The translations under genes were made by a program, and so were the position numbers. From Micropruina sp. (GTDB taxonomy: Bacteria; Actinomycetota; Actinomycetes; Propionibacteriales; Propionibacteriaceae), in the NCBI GenBank assembly GCA_016716635.1, contig JADJVZ010000003.1:1-25297 (forward strand): 25,297 nucleotides of DNA, read 5' to 3'. Shown in pieces: positions 15,231 through 24,512 of this stretch (the stretch's first letter is position 1; the number at the start of each line of letters is the position of its first letter). The notes below the pieces were generated by a model. That model was given only the letters and a program-made list of their open reading frames with translations, made no database searches and was not told the DNA's origin.

Positions 15231-16550
15231 ATGCCCCGCATCCCGCTGACCATGCCCAAGATGAGCATGACGATGGAGTTCGGCACGGTCGTGGAGTGGC
15301 TGATCCAGCCCGGTGACACGATCCGCGACGGTGACGCCATTGTCGTGGTGACGACCGACAAGGTCGACATGGACGTCGAGGCCACCGGTGCCGGCACGCT
15401 GGCCGAGATCATCGCCGAGGCGGGCGTCCAGGTGCCCGTGGGACAGCCCATTGCCTGGATCGAATCCGCGACGGACGACCTCTTGGTCGATCTGTTCGAT
15501 GCGCCGGCCCCCCGCAGGCGTCGATACCAAGACCTCCGCCCCGGTTCCGGACGCCACGGCACCGGCTCCCGATGAGGCGCCGCTCGCCACCCTGGGTACC
15601 GTTCGGGCCGTCCCGCTGGCCCGCAAGCTCGCCGCCGCGGCCGGCTTGTCGTTGGCGGGGATCGCCCCCTCCGGGCCCTCGAACACCATCCGGGCCCGCG
15701 ACGTGCGGGCGGCGTTGGCGAACCGTTCTCAGGCCTCGGCCGTCCCCCCTGCTCCCGGCGTCCCCACGCCGACCGCGGCGGTGACTGCGAGCCCACGGAC
15801 AACACCGTCGACCGTCGCACCGGTGGCCGTCGTCGCGGGCACCGGGGGGGCCTCGGCCCCACGTGTTTCCGCAGAGGGCGCCGACCTGCTCGGGGACGCC
15901 AAGACCCGCCGGATGCGCGTCGCCACGGCTCGCGTGCTGGAATCCAGCGCGCTGATCCCGCAATTCACCGCGTGGCGCACCTTCGACCTCAGCCGGTTGG
16001 CCAAGGCCCGCAAGGTGTCGCTCAAGGGCGTCAGTTGGACGACCCTGCTGCTGCGCGCCTACGCCCCTCACCCTGCGCGAATACCCGCAGCTCAACGGCT
16101 TCTGGGCCGGGGAGGGCACCCGTCCGAACGCCCATGTCGGTATCGCGCTGGCCGTCGACACCCCGACCGGCCTGGTCGCCCCGGTGCTGCTCGACCCCGA
16201 CAAGATGTCGATGACCAGCCTGGATGCGGCCATCAAAACCATCGCGGGCAACGCCAAAGCGGGCACGATCGATCCGGACAGCCTCAGCGGCGGTACCGGC
16301 ACCCTGTCGAACCTGGGCTCGCTCGGCGTGGACCGCTTCAACGCCATGCTGACCCCTCCCCAAGCCACGGCGCTCTCCTTGGGCACGGTGGGGACGCGCG
16401 CGGTGTTTGACGCCGACTGCGCGATCCGCGCCCAGACCGTGTGAGGGCGGCCTGACGCTGGATCACCGAGCCGCCGATGGTGCCGACGGTGCCCGCGCGA
16501 TGCAGACCATTCAGGACTTCTTGGACGATCCCTTGGCCCTGCTCGCCTGA
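15231..16550 (+). CDS. Dihydrolipoamide acyltransferase E2 (three frameshifts)
   Basis: Lipoyl-bearing acyltransferase of about 438 residues. The lipoyl domain spans residues 1-80, with the modified lysine in TTDKVDMD (Lys44). A Pro/Ala linker follows, then a peripheral E1/E3-binding domain (VRAVPLARKLAAAAGLSLAG ... TIRARDVRAAL), another linker and the catalytic domain (TRRMRVATARVLESSALIPQ; GTGTLSNLGSLGVDRFNAML). The catalytic motif DHRAADG is out of frame: the frame appears to stop at 16444, but shifting one base at about 16442 gives GGLTLDHRAADGADGARAMQ and a natural end TIQDFLDDPLALLA at 16550. Other breaks are in the C6 run at 15508-15513 and the C4 run at 16064-16067. No E3 (lipoamide dehydrogenase) gene follows. 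Confidence 0.9.
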
Positions 16551-16590
16551 CCGCGAGGTTCCCCCATGGGTGGGAGTCGGACGTGGGCGC

Positions 16591-17238
16591 TTAGCTGGCA
16601 CCTCCCTTGGACTTGGGTGGCACGCCCCGATGTTTGGCACGCCCATCCTTGGTGAACAACCCAGAGGAGCCGCGGCGGTGCGAACCGACCAGGTGGGTGT
16701 CAATGATCCCGATCGCCTCCATGAGGGCCAGCATGTTCACCGGCCCGACGTAGTTGAAGCCCTTGCTCTTCAACGCCTTGGCCAGGGCGGAGGATTCAGG
16801 CGTGTCTTTGGGCAACTCTGAAAAGGTCGTCGGCATGAGGGTGTACTCGGGCTGGAAGGACCACACAAAGTTCGCCAGCCCGCCCTCGGGCCGCAAGGCA
16901 ATCGTTGACTTCGCCCCTTGGATGGTGGCCTCGATCTTGCCCCGATTGCGGATGATGCGCTCGTCGCCCATCAGGCGCTCGACATCGTCGGGGCCATACG
17001 CCGCCACGACATCGGGATCGAAGTGGTGGAAGGCCTCGCGAAAGGCCGGACGCTTGCGCAAGATCGTCGCCCAGGACAACCCCACCTCGAAGCTCTCGAG
17101 AACGATGCGTTCGAAGACGTCCGCCTCGCCGGTGACCGGAACGCCCCACTCGGTGTCGTAGTACTCCCGCATCAAGGTGTTGGTGGTGGCCCAGGTTGGC
17201 CGGACGAGCCCATCTGGCCCGGAATTGAGGTCGCTCAT
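16591..17238 (-). CDS. tag: DNA-3-methyladenine glycosylase I-like protein lacking zinc ligands
   Basis: 215 residues, close to the family length. It follows E. coli Tag almost throughout: YDTEWGVPVTGEADVFERIV, LESFEVGLSWATILRKRPAF (catalytic-pocket Glu and Trp kept), AFHHFDPDVVAAYGPDDVER, IIRNRGKIEATIQGA, NFVWSFQPE, and ALKSKGFNYVGPVNMLALME. It should remove 3-methyladenine from DNA. Compared with the E. coli zinc site (C4, H17, H175, C179), the positions here are Pro14, Tyr27, His (in IIDTHLVGS) and Ser, so three of four ligands are missing. Start ATG 17238; TTG and other upstream codons are open, but conserved sequence begins soon after this ATG. Its end converges on the dehydrogenase operon. 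Confidence 0.88.
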   Translation of the reverse strand: MSDLNSGPDGLVRPTWATTNTLMREYYDTEWGVPVTGEADVFERIVLESFEVGLSWATILRKRPAFREAFHHFDPDVVAAYGPDDVERLMGDERIIRNRGKIEATIQGAKSTIALRPEGGLANFVWSFQPEYTLMPTTFSELPKDTPESSALAKALKSKGFNYVGPVNMLALMEAIGIIDTHLVGSHRRGSSGLFTKDGRAKHRGVPPKSKGGAS

Positions 17239-17379
17239 ACCCCTACTGTCGGCGGGTAACCCCCAGAACCGTCCGTTATCCACAGGGCAAATGCCGAGAC
17301 GTGGCAGATACGGCGCTCGGGCCTCGCCCGCGGCACGCTCAACAACGCGTTCTTGCCCGAGCACACGTTGGCTGGGCCG

Positions 17380-17385
17380 TAGCAT
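17380..17385 (+). promoter_or_regulatory. Leaderless -10 element of the PPGA-repeat gene
   Basis: TAGCAT, then exactly 6 nt, then GTG 17392. There is no Shine-Dalgarno sequence. Confidence 0.5.
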
Positions 17386-17391
17386 TCAGGC

Positions 17392-18322
17392 GTGAACTCA
17401 ACGCCAAATTACGTTCCACCAGGTGCTGAAGGCGCCGAGCCGACCAGCCCGGAGCTGCCAGCCGAGAAGCCTGCGGCGGCCGGCGCGTACGTTCCCCCTG
17501 GCGCCAGCGAACCCCAGACGATGCCCGTCGCCCCTGCCGCGAGTGGCTACACGCCACCGGGAGCAGCACCCGCCAATCACACCCCCGGCGTCTACCGGCT
17601 ACACGCCCCCTGGCGCCTCTGGGGTCACTGCTGCGCAGCCCGGAGCGGCGAGCTATACGCCGCCTGGCGCCTCGCCTTCGGCCCTTCCCCCTGCATCCGC
17701 CGGGTATACCCCGCCCGGTGGTGTGTCCGGTCAGCACGCTTCCGGTGGCTATGCGCCGCCGGCCGCGGGGCCGGGTGTGCCCGCCGCGCCCCAGCCTCGC
17801 CGTGCGATCGTTCCAGAGCCGAAGGCCGCGCCCGCGCCCCAGGCCCCGATTGCCCCCGCCGCCCCCGCGAAAACCGGGCCGAACATGGTCGTGATGGTTG
17901 TCGTGGGCCTTGTGGTGGTGGTGCTGATCGGATTGTTCGCGGCCTGGAAGCTCGGCGCCTTCGAGCCGAAGATGTCGCACCTGCCCACCACCGTCGGCAC
18001 GTACTCGTTGGACACCACCGGACGCACATCGTCGGCCACGATCTACGACAGCGGCACCTACCGCGCGGGTTCGGGAGACCTTTACCAAGCGAGCATCGTG
18101 AAGAAAGCCACCGATCCGGCAGTCGCGTTCGCGAGCGCGGCGGCCACCACGCGCTTCCAGCTGGGCTCGGTGTACTGCATTGGGGTGAGCACGACAGGCA
18201 AGGGCGGCACCTGCTCGATCCTGCTCGAAACGGGATCCGCCGTGAAGGTCGACGGCAGCACTCGCCACACAGCGCAAGACCTCGCGGCCTTCACCCAACA
18301 GCTGGCGAGCGCCATCAAGTAG
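17392..18322 (+). CDS. Membrane protein with N-terminal Y(T/V)PPGA repeats (one frameshift)
   Basis: About 310 residues, family not recognised. The N-terminal ~165 residues are Pro/Ala/Gly-rich and hold a spaced hexapeptide repeat: YVPPGA twice, YTPPGA three or four times, then YTPPGG and YAPPAA. After PKAAPAPQAPIAPAAPAK comes one transmembrane helix (MVVMVVVGLVVVVLIGLFAA) and a ~110-residue C-terminal domain (MSHLPTTVGTYSLDTTGRTS ... LASAIK) with two cysteines (VYCIG, GTCSI) that could form a disulfide outside. Topology is probably N-in, C-out. The frame changes in the C5 run at 17582-17586, where one C is missing. GTG 17392 fits the leaderless -10 upstream. A role such as envelope scaffold or protein-interaction tail is only a guess. 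Confidence 0.75.
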
Positions 18323-18344
18323 TCGCCCGCCCAGTCCGTTGGGT

Positions 18345-21300
18345 TCAGCGAGAGGTTCGCTCCAGCGGACGCTCGTCCTCAAGATCTCCAGGTTCAAGGT
18401 CGATCGGTGATTTGATCCCGGACGGACGTGCTTCCTCCAGGCGACGCTGGAACTCGGCGATCTGGTCGGCCATCTCGGGGTCGCGGGCCTCGGGCGGCTC
18501 GTGGTTGGAGTGGGCCGTGGCGACCATGAGCTTGATCCGGTTGAGCTGGTTGACCTCGGACGCCCCGGGGTCGTAGTCGATGCTCACGATGTTCGACTGG
18601 GGTAGAGCCGCCGCAGTTCGGCGAACATCCCCCCTGCCCACTACGTGATTGGGCAGGCAGGCAAACGGCTGTGCGCAGATGATGTTGGGCGTGCCCGACT
18701 CGATGAGGTCCATCATCTCGGCGGTCAGCAACCAGCCTTCCCCGGCCCGCGTCCCCATGGAGATCACCTCGGACGCCTTGTCGGCCAACTCGTAGACGTC
18801 CCGGTGAACGTGGAACTTGCCCTTGGTCTTGCGCAGCGCCGCGTTGGCGGGCTCCTGGTATTGCCGCATCATCCACATCACGGCCTTCTTGACGTGGTGG
18901 GATTTGCGTCCGATACCGAGGGTGTCCCACTGATATTGAGACGAGTACAGGGGCATCATGAAGAACTCCATGATCCCGGGCAGGACGGCCTCGCAGCCCT
19001 CGGCCTCGATGACGCCGACGGCGTTGTTGTTGGCGTCCGGGTGGAACTTGACCAAGATCTCGCCGACCAGCCCGACGCGCGGCTTGCGCGGGATGTCCCG
19101 CAACGGCAACGCGTCGAACTCTTTGACGATGTTGGTGATCAGCCAGCCGTAGCCGATGCGCCGGTTGAGGCTGGGGAGTGGCCGCCGTGGAAGAAGAACT
19201 CCTGGCACAGGGCGTCCCAGCGGCGATAGAGCTCGTCCGCCGCCCCGGGCACGGCCTCGTACGGACGCACCCGCAGCAGCACGTTTTGCAGCAGGTCACC
19301 CAGGACGAACGCCTGGAACGCCCGATGCGCCATCGCGGGCGTCATCTTGAAGCCCGGTGACGGTTCGAGGCCCTGCACCGAGATCGCCAACACAGGCACC
19401 TGGGGGTAGCCCGCATCCAACAACGCCTTGCGCAGCAACCCTGCATAGTTCGTGGCTCGGCACATGCCGCCGGTTTGGGTGATGCCCACGGTCGAGTGGT
19501 CGGGGTCGGCCTCGCCGCGCTCGAACTTGCCGAGCAACTGTCCGATCACCATCAGCGCCGGGAAGCAGGCGTCGTTGTGGACGTACTTCAACCCGAGCTC
19601 AATGTCGTCCCGGCTGGCCCGCTCCAGCAGTTCCATCTTGTAGCCGGCCCGCCGCAGCACCGGCATCAACAGCCGGAAGTGGATGGGCGCCATCTGCGGG
19701 GCATAGATGGTGTGGGTGGCCTTGTGCTCCTCGGTGAACACCACCCGCTCTGGGGCCTTGGCGTGGTCTTCGGAGTAGGTGACGATCTCGGAGGAGCCCC
19801 GCCTCTCGGCAGCAGCCGCCTTCAGCGACCGCAGCCGGATCGTCGCAGCCCCGAGGTTGGACACCTCGTCGATCTTCAGCAGCGTGTACACGTCGTCCGC
19901 GCGCTCGAGAATCTCCTGCACCTGGTCGGCGGTGATGGCGTCCACGCCGCACCCGAACGAGGTCAGCTGGACGAGCTGCAAGCGTCCATCCCGAGCCACG
20001 CGAGCGGCGGCCTCGTAGAGCCGCGAGTGGTAGGCCCACTGATCGCGGACCCGCAGTGGACGCTCGAGCAGCGGCTGGTCGATTACCGAATCCTCGGTGA
20101 AGACGACCATGCCGAGGCTGGTGATGATCTCGGGAATGCCGTGGTGGATCTCGGGATCGACGTGATACGGACGCCCGGCCAGCACGATGCCCTTGAGGTC
20201 GTGCTCTTCCATGTATTCCAGGGCGCGGAGGCCCTCGGCGCGGATGTCGGCCTTCGCCTTGGCGTCCTCCTCATAGCCCGCGGCGACGGCGGCCTTGGCC
20301 TCGGCGAGGCTCACGTTCCAGTCGGTGAACACCTCGACCAGCCGCTCGGCCAACTTGTCGGGTTCGTTCAGGTTCAGGAACGGATCGAGGGAAGCGCACG
20401 CCTTCGGCCCGCAGCCCTTCGACGTTCTTGCTCAGCACCTGGGGGTAGAACGCCACGACTGGGCAGTTGAAGTGGTTGTCGGCGACCTCTAGCGACTTCT
20501 GCTCCAGGGGCACGCAGGGGTAGAAGATGGTCCGCACGCCCTTGTCGAGCAGCTGCTCGATGTGGCCGTGGGCGAGTTTCGCGGGGTAGCAGATGTTCTC
20601 CGAGACGATCGACTCCATGCCTCGTTCGAAAAGCTCGTGCGAGGAGCGTCCCGAGATCATCACCCGGAAGCCGAGCTGGGTCAGGATCGTGAACCACAGC
20701 GGGTAGTTCTCGTACATGTTGAGCACCCGCGGGATGCCGATATCGCCGCGGAACGCCTTGGCCTCGGTGAGCCGCCGGTAGCCGAACATCCGCAACCACT
20801 TGTAGTCGAACAGGTTGGGGATCTCGGACTTCTTGGGGGTCTTCTCCAGCGACGCGCCTCGGTCGCAGCGGTTCCCCGACACGTGCCGGGTGCCGTCCTT
20901 AAACGTCGAGATGGTGAGTGAGCAGTGGTTTTGGCAGTGGCGGCAGGTGTCCTGGGTCGAATCGATACCGAAGGTAGTCAATTCGTCCAGGCCCATGAGC
21001 TGCGAACGCTCGCCGGGTTGCCAGTTGCGATGCGCGGTGAGGGCCGCCCCGTAGGCGCCCATGAGGCCGGCGATGTTGGGACGGACGACCTGCGTCTTGG
21101 TCAGCAGCTCGAAGGCGCGAAGGACGGCGTCGTTGAGGAAGGTGCCGCCTTGGACAACAACCTTGTCGCCCAATTGGGAAGCGTCCTTGAGCTTGATGAC
21201 CTTGTAGAGGGCGTTGCGGACGACCGAGTACGAGAGCCCCGCGGAGATATCGCCGACGTCGGCGCCCTCCTTTTGCGCCTGCTTCACCGACGAGTTCATG

Positions 21301-22750
21301 AACACCGTGCAGCGGCTGCCGAGGTCAACCGGCTTGTCGGAGGCCATGGCCGACTGCGCGAACTCGGTCACGGTGGAGTTCATGGTTTCGGCGAACGTCT
21401 GCAGGAATGATCCGCAGCCGGACGAACACGCCTCGTTCACGGCGATCGAATCCACGACCCCGTTGCGGATTCGGAGGAACTTCATGTCCTGGCCGCCGAT
21501 ATCGATGACGCTGGTGACGCCCGGAGCCACGTAGTCCGCAGCCCGGTAGTGGGCCATGGTTTCGATCTCGCCGTCGTCCATGCGCAGGGCGGCCTGGAGA
21601 AGCTTCTCGCCGTAGCCGGTGACGCAGGAGCGGGCGAGGAACGCACCCTCGGGGATCGCGCGGTGCACGCGACCGATGATCTCGACGGCCGCGGTGACCG
21701 GGTCGCCCTGGTTGCCCGCGTAGTGGCTGAACATGATCTCGCGCTCGGCGTTCATCACGACGGCCTTGATCGTCGTGGAACCGGCGTCGACGCCGAGGAA
21801 CAGCGGACCGGCGGCGGTCGCCATCGTCCCTTGTGGGACGGTCGTGGCTGCATGCCGGGCGAGGAAGTCGGCGCGCTCGGCTTCGTCGGCGAACAGCGGA
21901 CGCATCCTGTGGGTGACGAGCGGGATGAGCACTTTCGGGGAGAGCCCGGCCAGCAGTTCGTGGGCCGAGCGTTCCGGCCCTTTGGCGAGCAGGGCGGCGC
22001 CGATGGCGACGTAGAGCTGGGCGTTCGCAGGGGTCGCGAAGGTATCGACCTGGTGGGCCAGGGCGCGCTCGTAGGCCCTGCGCAGTTCGGGAGGAAGTGG
22101 AGGGGGCCGCCGAGGAAGATCAGGTTGCCTCGGATCGGATGCCCGCAGGCCAGCCCCGCGATGGTCTGGGTGGCCACGGCCTGGAACACCGAGGCGGCCA
22201 GGTCGGTGTGAGCGGCGCCCTGGTTGAGCAGTGGTTGCAAATCGGATTTGGCGAACACGCCGCAGCGCGAGGCGATGGGGTAGAGGTGGCTGTACTGCGC
22301 CGCGAGCGCGTTCAGGCCGGTCGCGTCCGTCTGCAGCAGCGAGGCCATCTGGTCGATGAAGGCTCCGGTGCCACCCGCGCAGGTGCCGTTCATCCGCTGC
22401 TCGGGCACGGGGTGCAGGTAGGTGATCTTGGCGTCTTCGCCGCCCAGCTCGATGACGACGTCCGCCTCGGGGTTGAACTTCTCGATCGCCTTCGTCGACG
22501 CGATGACCTCTTGGACGAACTCGACGCCCATGAGTTGGGCGACGTTGAGCCCGCCCGAGCCGGTGACGGCGGTCTTGAAGGTGGTGTCGGGGAAGCGGGC
22601 GGCGATCTCGGTCACGAGTTGCTTGAGCTCGCCCCGGACGTCGGCGTTGTGGCGGCGATAGTCGGTGAACACCGCCTCCGAACCGCGCAGCACGGCGGCC
22701 TTCACGGTGGTCGAACCCACGTCTAAACCGAGCAGCAAGTGATCAGCCAT
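18345..22750 (-). CDS. Giant acyl-CoA dehydratase activase-related protein: double BadF/BcrA-type ATPase, DUF2229, dehydratase-like C-terminus (three frameshifts)
   Basis: One protein of about 1,468 residues. ATPase module 1 (residues 1-300): LLLGLDVGSTTVKAAVLRG, ELGGEDAKITYL, NGTCAGGTGAFIDQMASLL and SRCGVFAKSDLQPLLNQGA. Module 2 (about 315-580): LFLGVDAGSTTIKAVVMNAE, DIGGQDMKFL, NEACSSGCGSFLQTFAETM and GSRCTVFMNSSVKQAQKEGA. In each module the two cysteines match those that hold the [4Fe-4S] cluster in HgdC-type activators, which use ATP to drive electrons into 2-hydroxyacyl-CoA dehydratases. Next come a CRHCQNHC cluster, a DUF2229 region (ENYPLWFTILTQLGFRVMIS; NICYPAKLAHGH; FYPCVPLEQ) and a long C-terminus with more conserved cysteines (TSFGCGVDAITADQ, NDACFPALMVIGQ, GGMCRATNYAG, IICAQPFACLPNH). 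Breaks lie near 22090, 20390 and 19175. SD AGAGGG precedes ATG 22750. The substrate is unknown. Confidence 0.88.
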
Positions 22751-22762
22751 CGGACTACCCTC

Positions 22763-22790
22763 TGGTAGAACAATCGTTCTAGAACAACCA
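22763..22790. promoter_or_regulatory. TetR operator candidate upstream of the activase gene
   Basis: Two direct copies of TAGAACAA (22766-22773 and 22780-22787) interleave with a perfect 10-bp palindrome GTTCTAGAAC (22776-22785) and a gapped one AGAAC-N4-GTTCT (22767-22780). TGGT (22763-22766) and ACCA (22787-22790) frame the site. It ends 13 bp before the activase start codon, so a bound regulator would block that gene most directly. Confidence 0.6.
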
Positions 22791-22847
22791 CTCTACTCCG
22801 ACTACTACGGAATGTAAGAGATGAGTTCCTCGGCCGTCCACCCGGCA

Positions 22848-22853
22848 TAGAAT
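22848..22853 (+). promoter_or_regulatory. Leaderless -10 element of the tetR gene
   Basis: TAGAAT, then 6 nt, then ATG 22860. Confidence 0.5.
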
Positions 22854-22859
22854 CCGACC

Positions 22860-23433
22860 ATGACGGAGCGGGCGGCAAAGCCAGGAAGCAAAGAGGCGAT
22901 CCTCGATGCGGCCACGGCGCTGATCCGTAAAGAAGGGCGTTGCAGGGTTGGCGATCGCCGATGTTATTGCCGCCTCGGGCACCTCCGCGGGCTCGATCTA
23001 CCACCACTTCAAGTCCCGCCACGAACTGGTCTTGGCGGTGGCGAAAGGGCGCTGGTCAGTCCGCTGGAATCGGCACTGAGGGAGCCGCAGCCCGAGCTCG
23101 TGGCGCCCGCGGAGTTGTTCGACGCGGCCGTGCAGCAGGTGTTGCGCGACGAGGGTACCGCCGAGTTGCTGATCCAAATCTGGGCCGGAATGGCTGGCGA
23201 TGCAGCCCTGCGCCAACTGATCAATGACGAGGTGAGCGGCCTGCATTGGGCCGTGGCCGCGCAGCTGCGCGCGTGGTGCGTTGCCCAGGATCGGCTCCAG
23301 GACGCCCACACGATCGCGCAACTGGTGGTTGGTCTGGTGGCAGGGGTTGGTGGTCCAAAAGAGCCTCTTGGCCGACTCCTTCGACCCCCCGACCTATCTG
23401 GCGATGGGACGCCGCGTCCTGTCCGACGTGTGA
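22860..23433 (+). CDS. TetR-family transcriptional regulator (three frameshifts)
   Basis: About 190 residues after correction. The N-terminal HTH reads KEAILDAATALIRKEG, then (frame +1) GLAIADVIAASGTSAGSIYH and HFKSRHELVLAVAKG, a standard TetR DNA-binding domain. The ligand domain is helical (PLESALREPQPELVAPAELF; QVLRDEGTAELLIQIWAGMA; HTIAQLVVGLV), ending VVQKSLLADSFDPPTYLAMG and RRVLSDV at TGA 23431-23433. Breaks are in the G3 run at 22935-22937 (one G extra), the G3 run at 23047-23049 (one G missing) and the G4 run at 23343-23346 (one extra). It faces the activase gene over an operator-like region and probably represses it. The ligand could be an acyl-CoA or a related metabolite, by analogy only. 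Confidence 0.85.
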
Positions 23434-23547
23434 GGGTCGGACGACCTACGCTCCCGACGAGCTTGAAAGCTATGGCTCGCGGATCCGCGACGCGCTCGCG
23501 CGCGGCATCACCGACGACTCGGCCACGCCGGTCACAGCCGCGCCCTT

Positions 23548-23553
23548 TAGGGT
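23548..23553 (+). promoter_or_regulatory. Leaderless -10 element of the apbE gene
   Basis: TAGGGT, then 7 nt, then GTG 23561; an ATG follows immediately at 23564. Confidence 0.4.
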
Positions 23554-23560
23554 GGCCTCC

Positions 23561-24480
23561 GTGATGACGCAGTTCCGCGCGGAATCCCCGGGGATGTACC
23601 AGCACCTCATGGGAACCAACGTTGAGATCGTCGTGGCGGCCGAGGCCGCATCGGACGACGAGGCTTACGCACAGGCATCAGCCTGCGAAGACGTGGCGGT
23701 GGCCGAGCTCGAACGCCTCCAGCAGGTGTTCACCGTCTTCGATCCGACCAGCGAACTCGTGCGCTGGCGGACGAGGAAGCTCGACGTAGTCTCGCCTGAT
23801 TTGGCCGCGGTGCTCAGCGCGGCTGCCCACCGGTGGCGAGTCTCGGGGGCGCTTTCACCCGTGCACGGGGCTCGTCCGGCCCGCTGGCTGCGTGCCGCGG
23901 CCGAGGTGTCGAGCCCGCCGCGGCCGAGCTGCACGCCTTGGCCGGGCGGCTCGCCACGCTGCCGTTCGACGTCGTGGCTGGGACGATCGTCCGCACGGGC
24001 GACTGCACCGGCGTGGATCTCAACGCGATCGCCGGGGGCTACCTCGTCGATCGCGCGGTCGCGGCGGCCGTCGCCGCCGGTGCGGTGGACGTGCTCGCTT
24101 CAACGCGGGCGGCGACCTGCGCCATCACCGGGGCTCGCGTGCTGCGCGTCGGCATCGAGGATCCGGCAGCGGTGGGTGGCCCACCAAAATCGACCGTCGA
24201 CTTGCACGAAGGCGCGATCGCGACCTCCGGGCAGTGCATCGCGGGTTTCAGGTGGAAACCTGGTTTCAGGCGTCCTGGATCCTCGGACCGCGTCCCCCGT
24301 CGTCCGGGACGCCCGTCGACCACCGTCCGTGCCCCGGACGCGCTGACCGCGGACGCTTGCGCGACCGTAGCGGGCGTTTGTGGACTGGGAGAAACCCGTG
24401 CGCTGGTGGCATCCTGCCCCGGGCATCAGGGTGCTGGCGATCACCGCGGACGGCGACCAGCTGACCTGCGGGAGTGGTGA
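23561..24480 (+). CDS. apbE: ApbE-like FAD:protein FMN transferase (heavily frameshifted)
   Basis: ApbE enzymes attach FMN covalently to Ser/Thr of extracytosolic redox proteins. Segments that fit, scattered over three frames: GMYQHLMGTNVEIVVAAEA (start), ERLQQVFTVFDPTSELVRW, SGGAFHP (after restoring bases near 23847 and 23857), GVDLNAIAGGYLVDRAVAAA (the 'DLGGIAKGY' helix, with Asn for Gly and Gly for Lys), NAGGDLRHHRG, VLRVGIEDP, LHEGAIATSG, GVLDPRTASPVV (the conserved 'LDPRTG' site), and APDALTADACATVAG. At least seven frame changes are needed (near 23847, 23857, 24099, 24131, 24257, 24307 and 24420), far denser than elsewhere, so real decay cannot be excluded. GTG 23561 or ATG 23564 starts it. 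No signal peptide is visible. It ends 32 bp from the convergent PepSY-type gene. Confidence 0.75.
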
Positions 24481-24512
24481 GGGACGGTCATCCGCCCCTC
24501 ACCCTCTCCGAC

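Noticed and set aside
15409..16386. 325-codon minus-strand frame under E2
   Set aside because: Low-complexity Arg/Gly/Pro antisense of the acyltransferase.
17276..17284. Perfect DnaA box TTATCCACA between tag and the PPGA-repeat gene
   Set aside because: Only a single box, with no AT-rich element, dnaA/dnaN genes or other boxes nearby; a chance match is plausible.
19475..20470. 331-codon plus-strand frame within the activase gene
   Set aside because: Shadow of the activase C-terminal region; composition is typical of antisense frames.
23477..23490. Perfect 14-bp palindrome TCGCGGATCCGCGA between tetR and apbE
   Set aside because: It may be an operator or part of a weak terminator, but there is no U-run, no second copy and no promoter overlap to support either.
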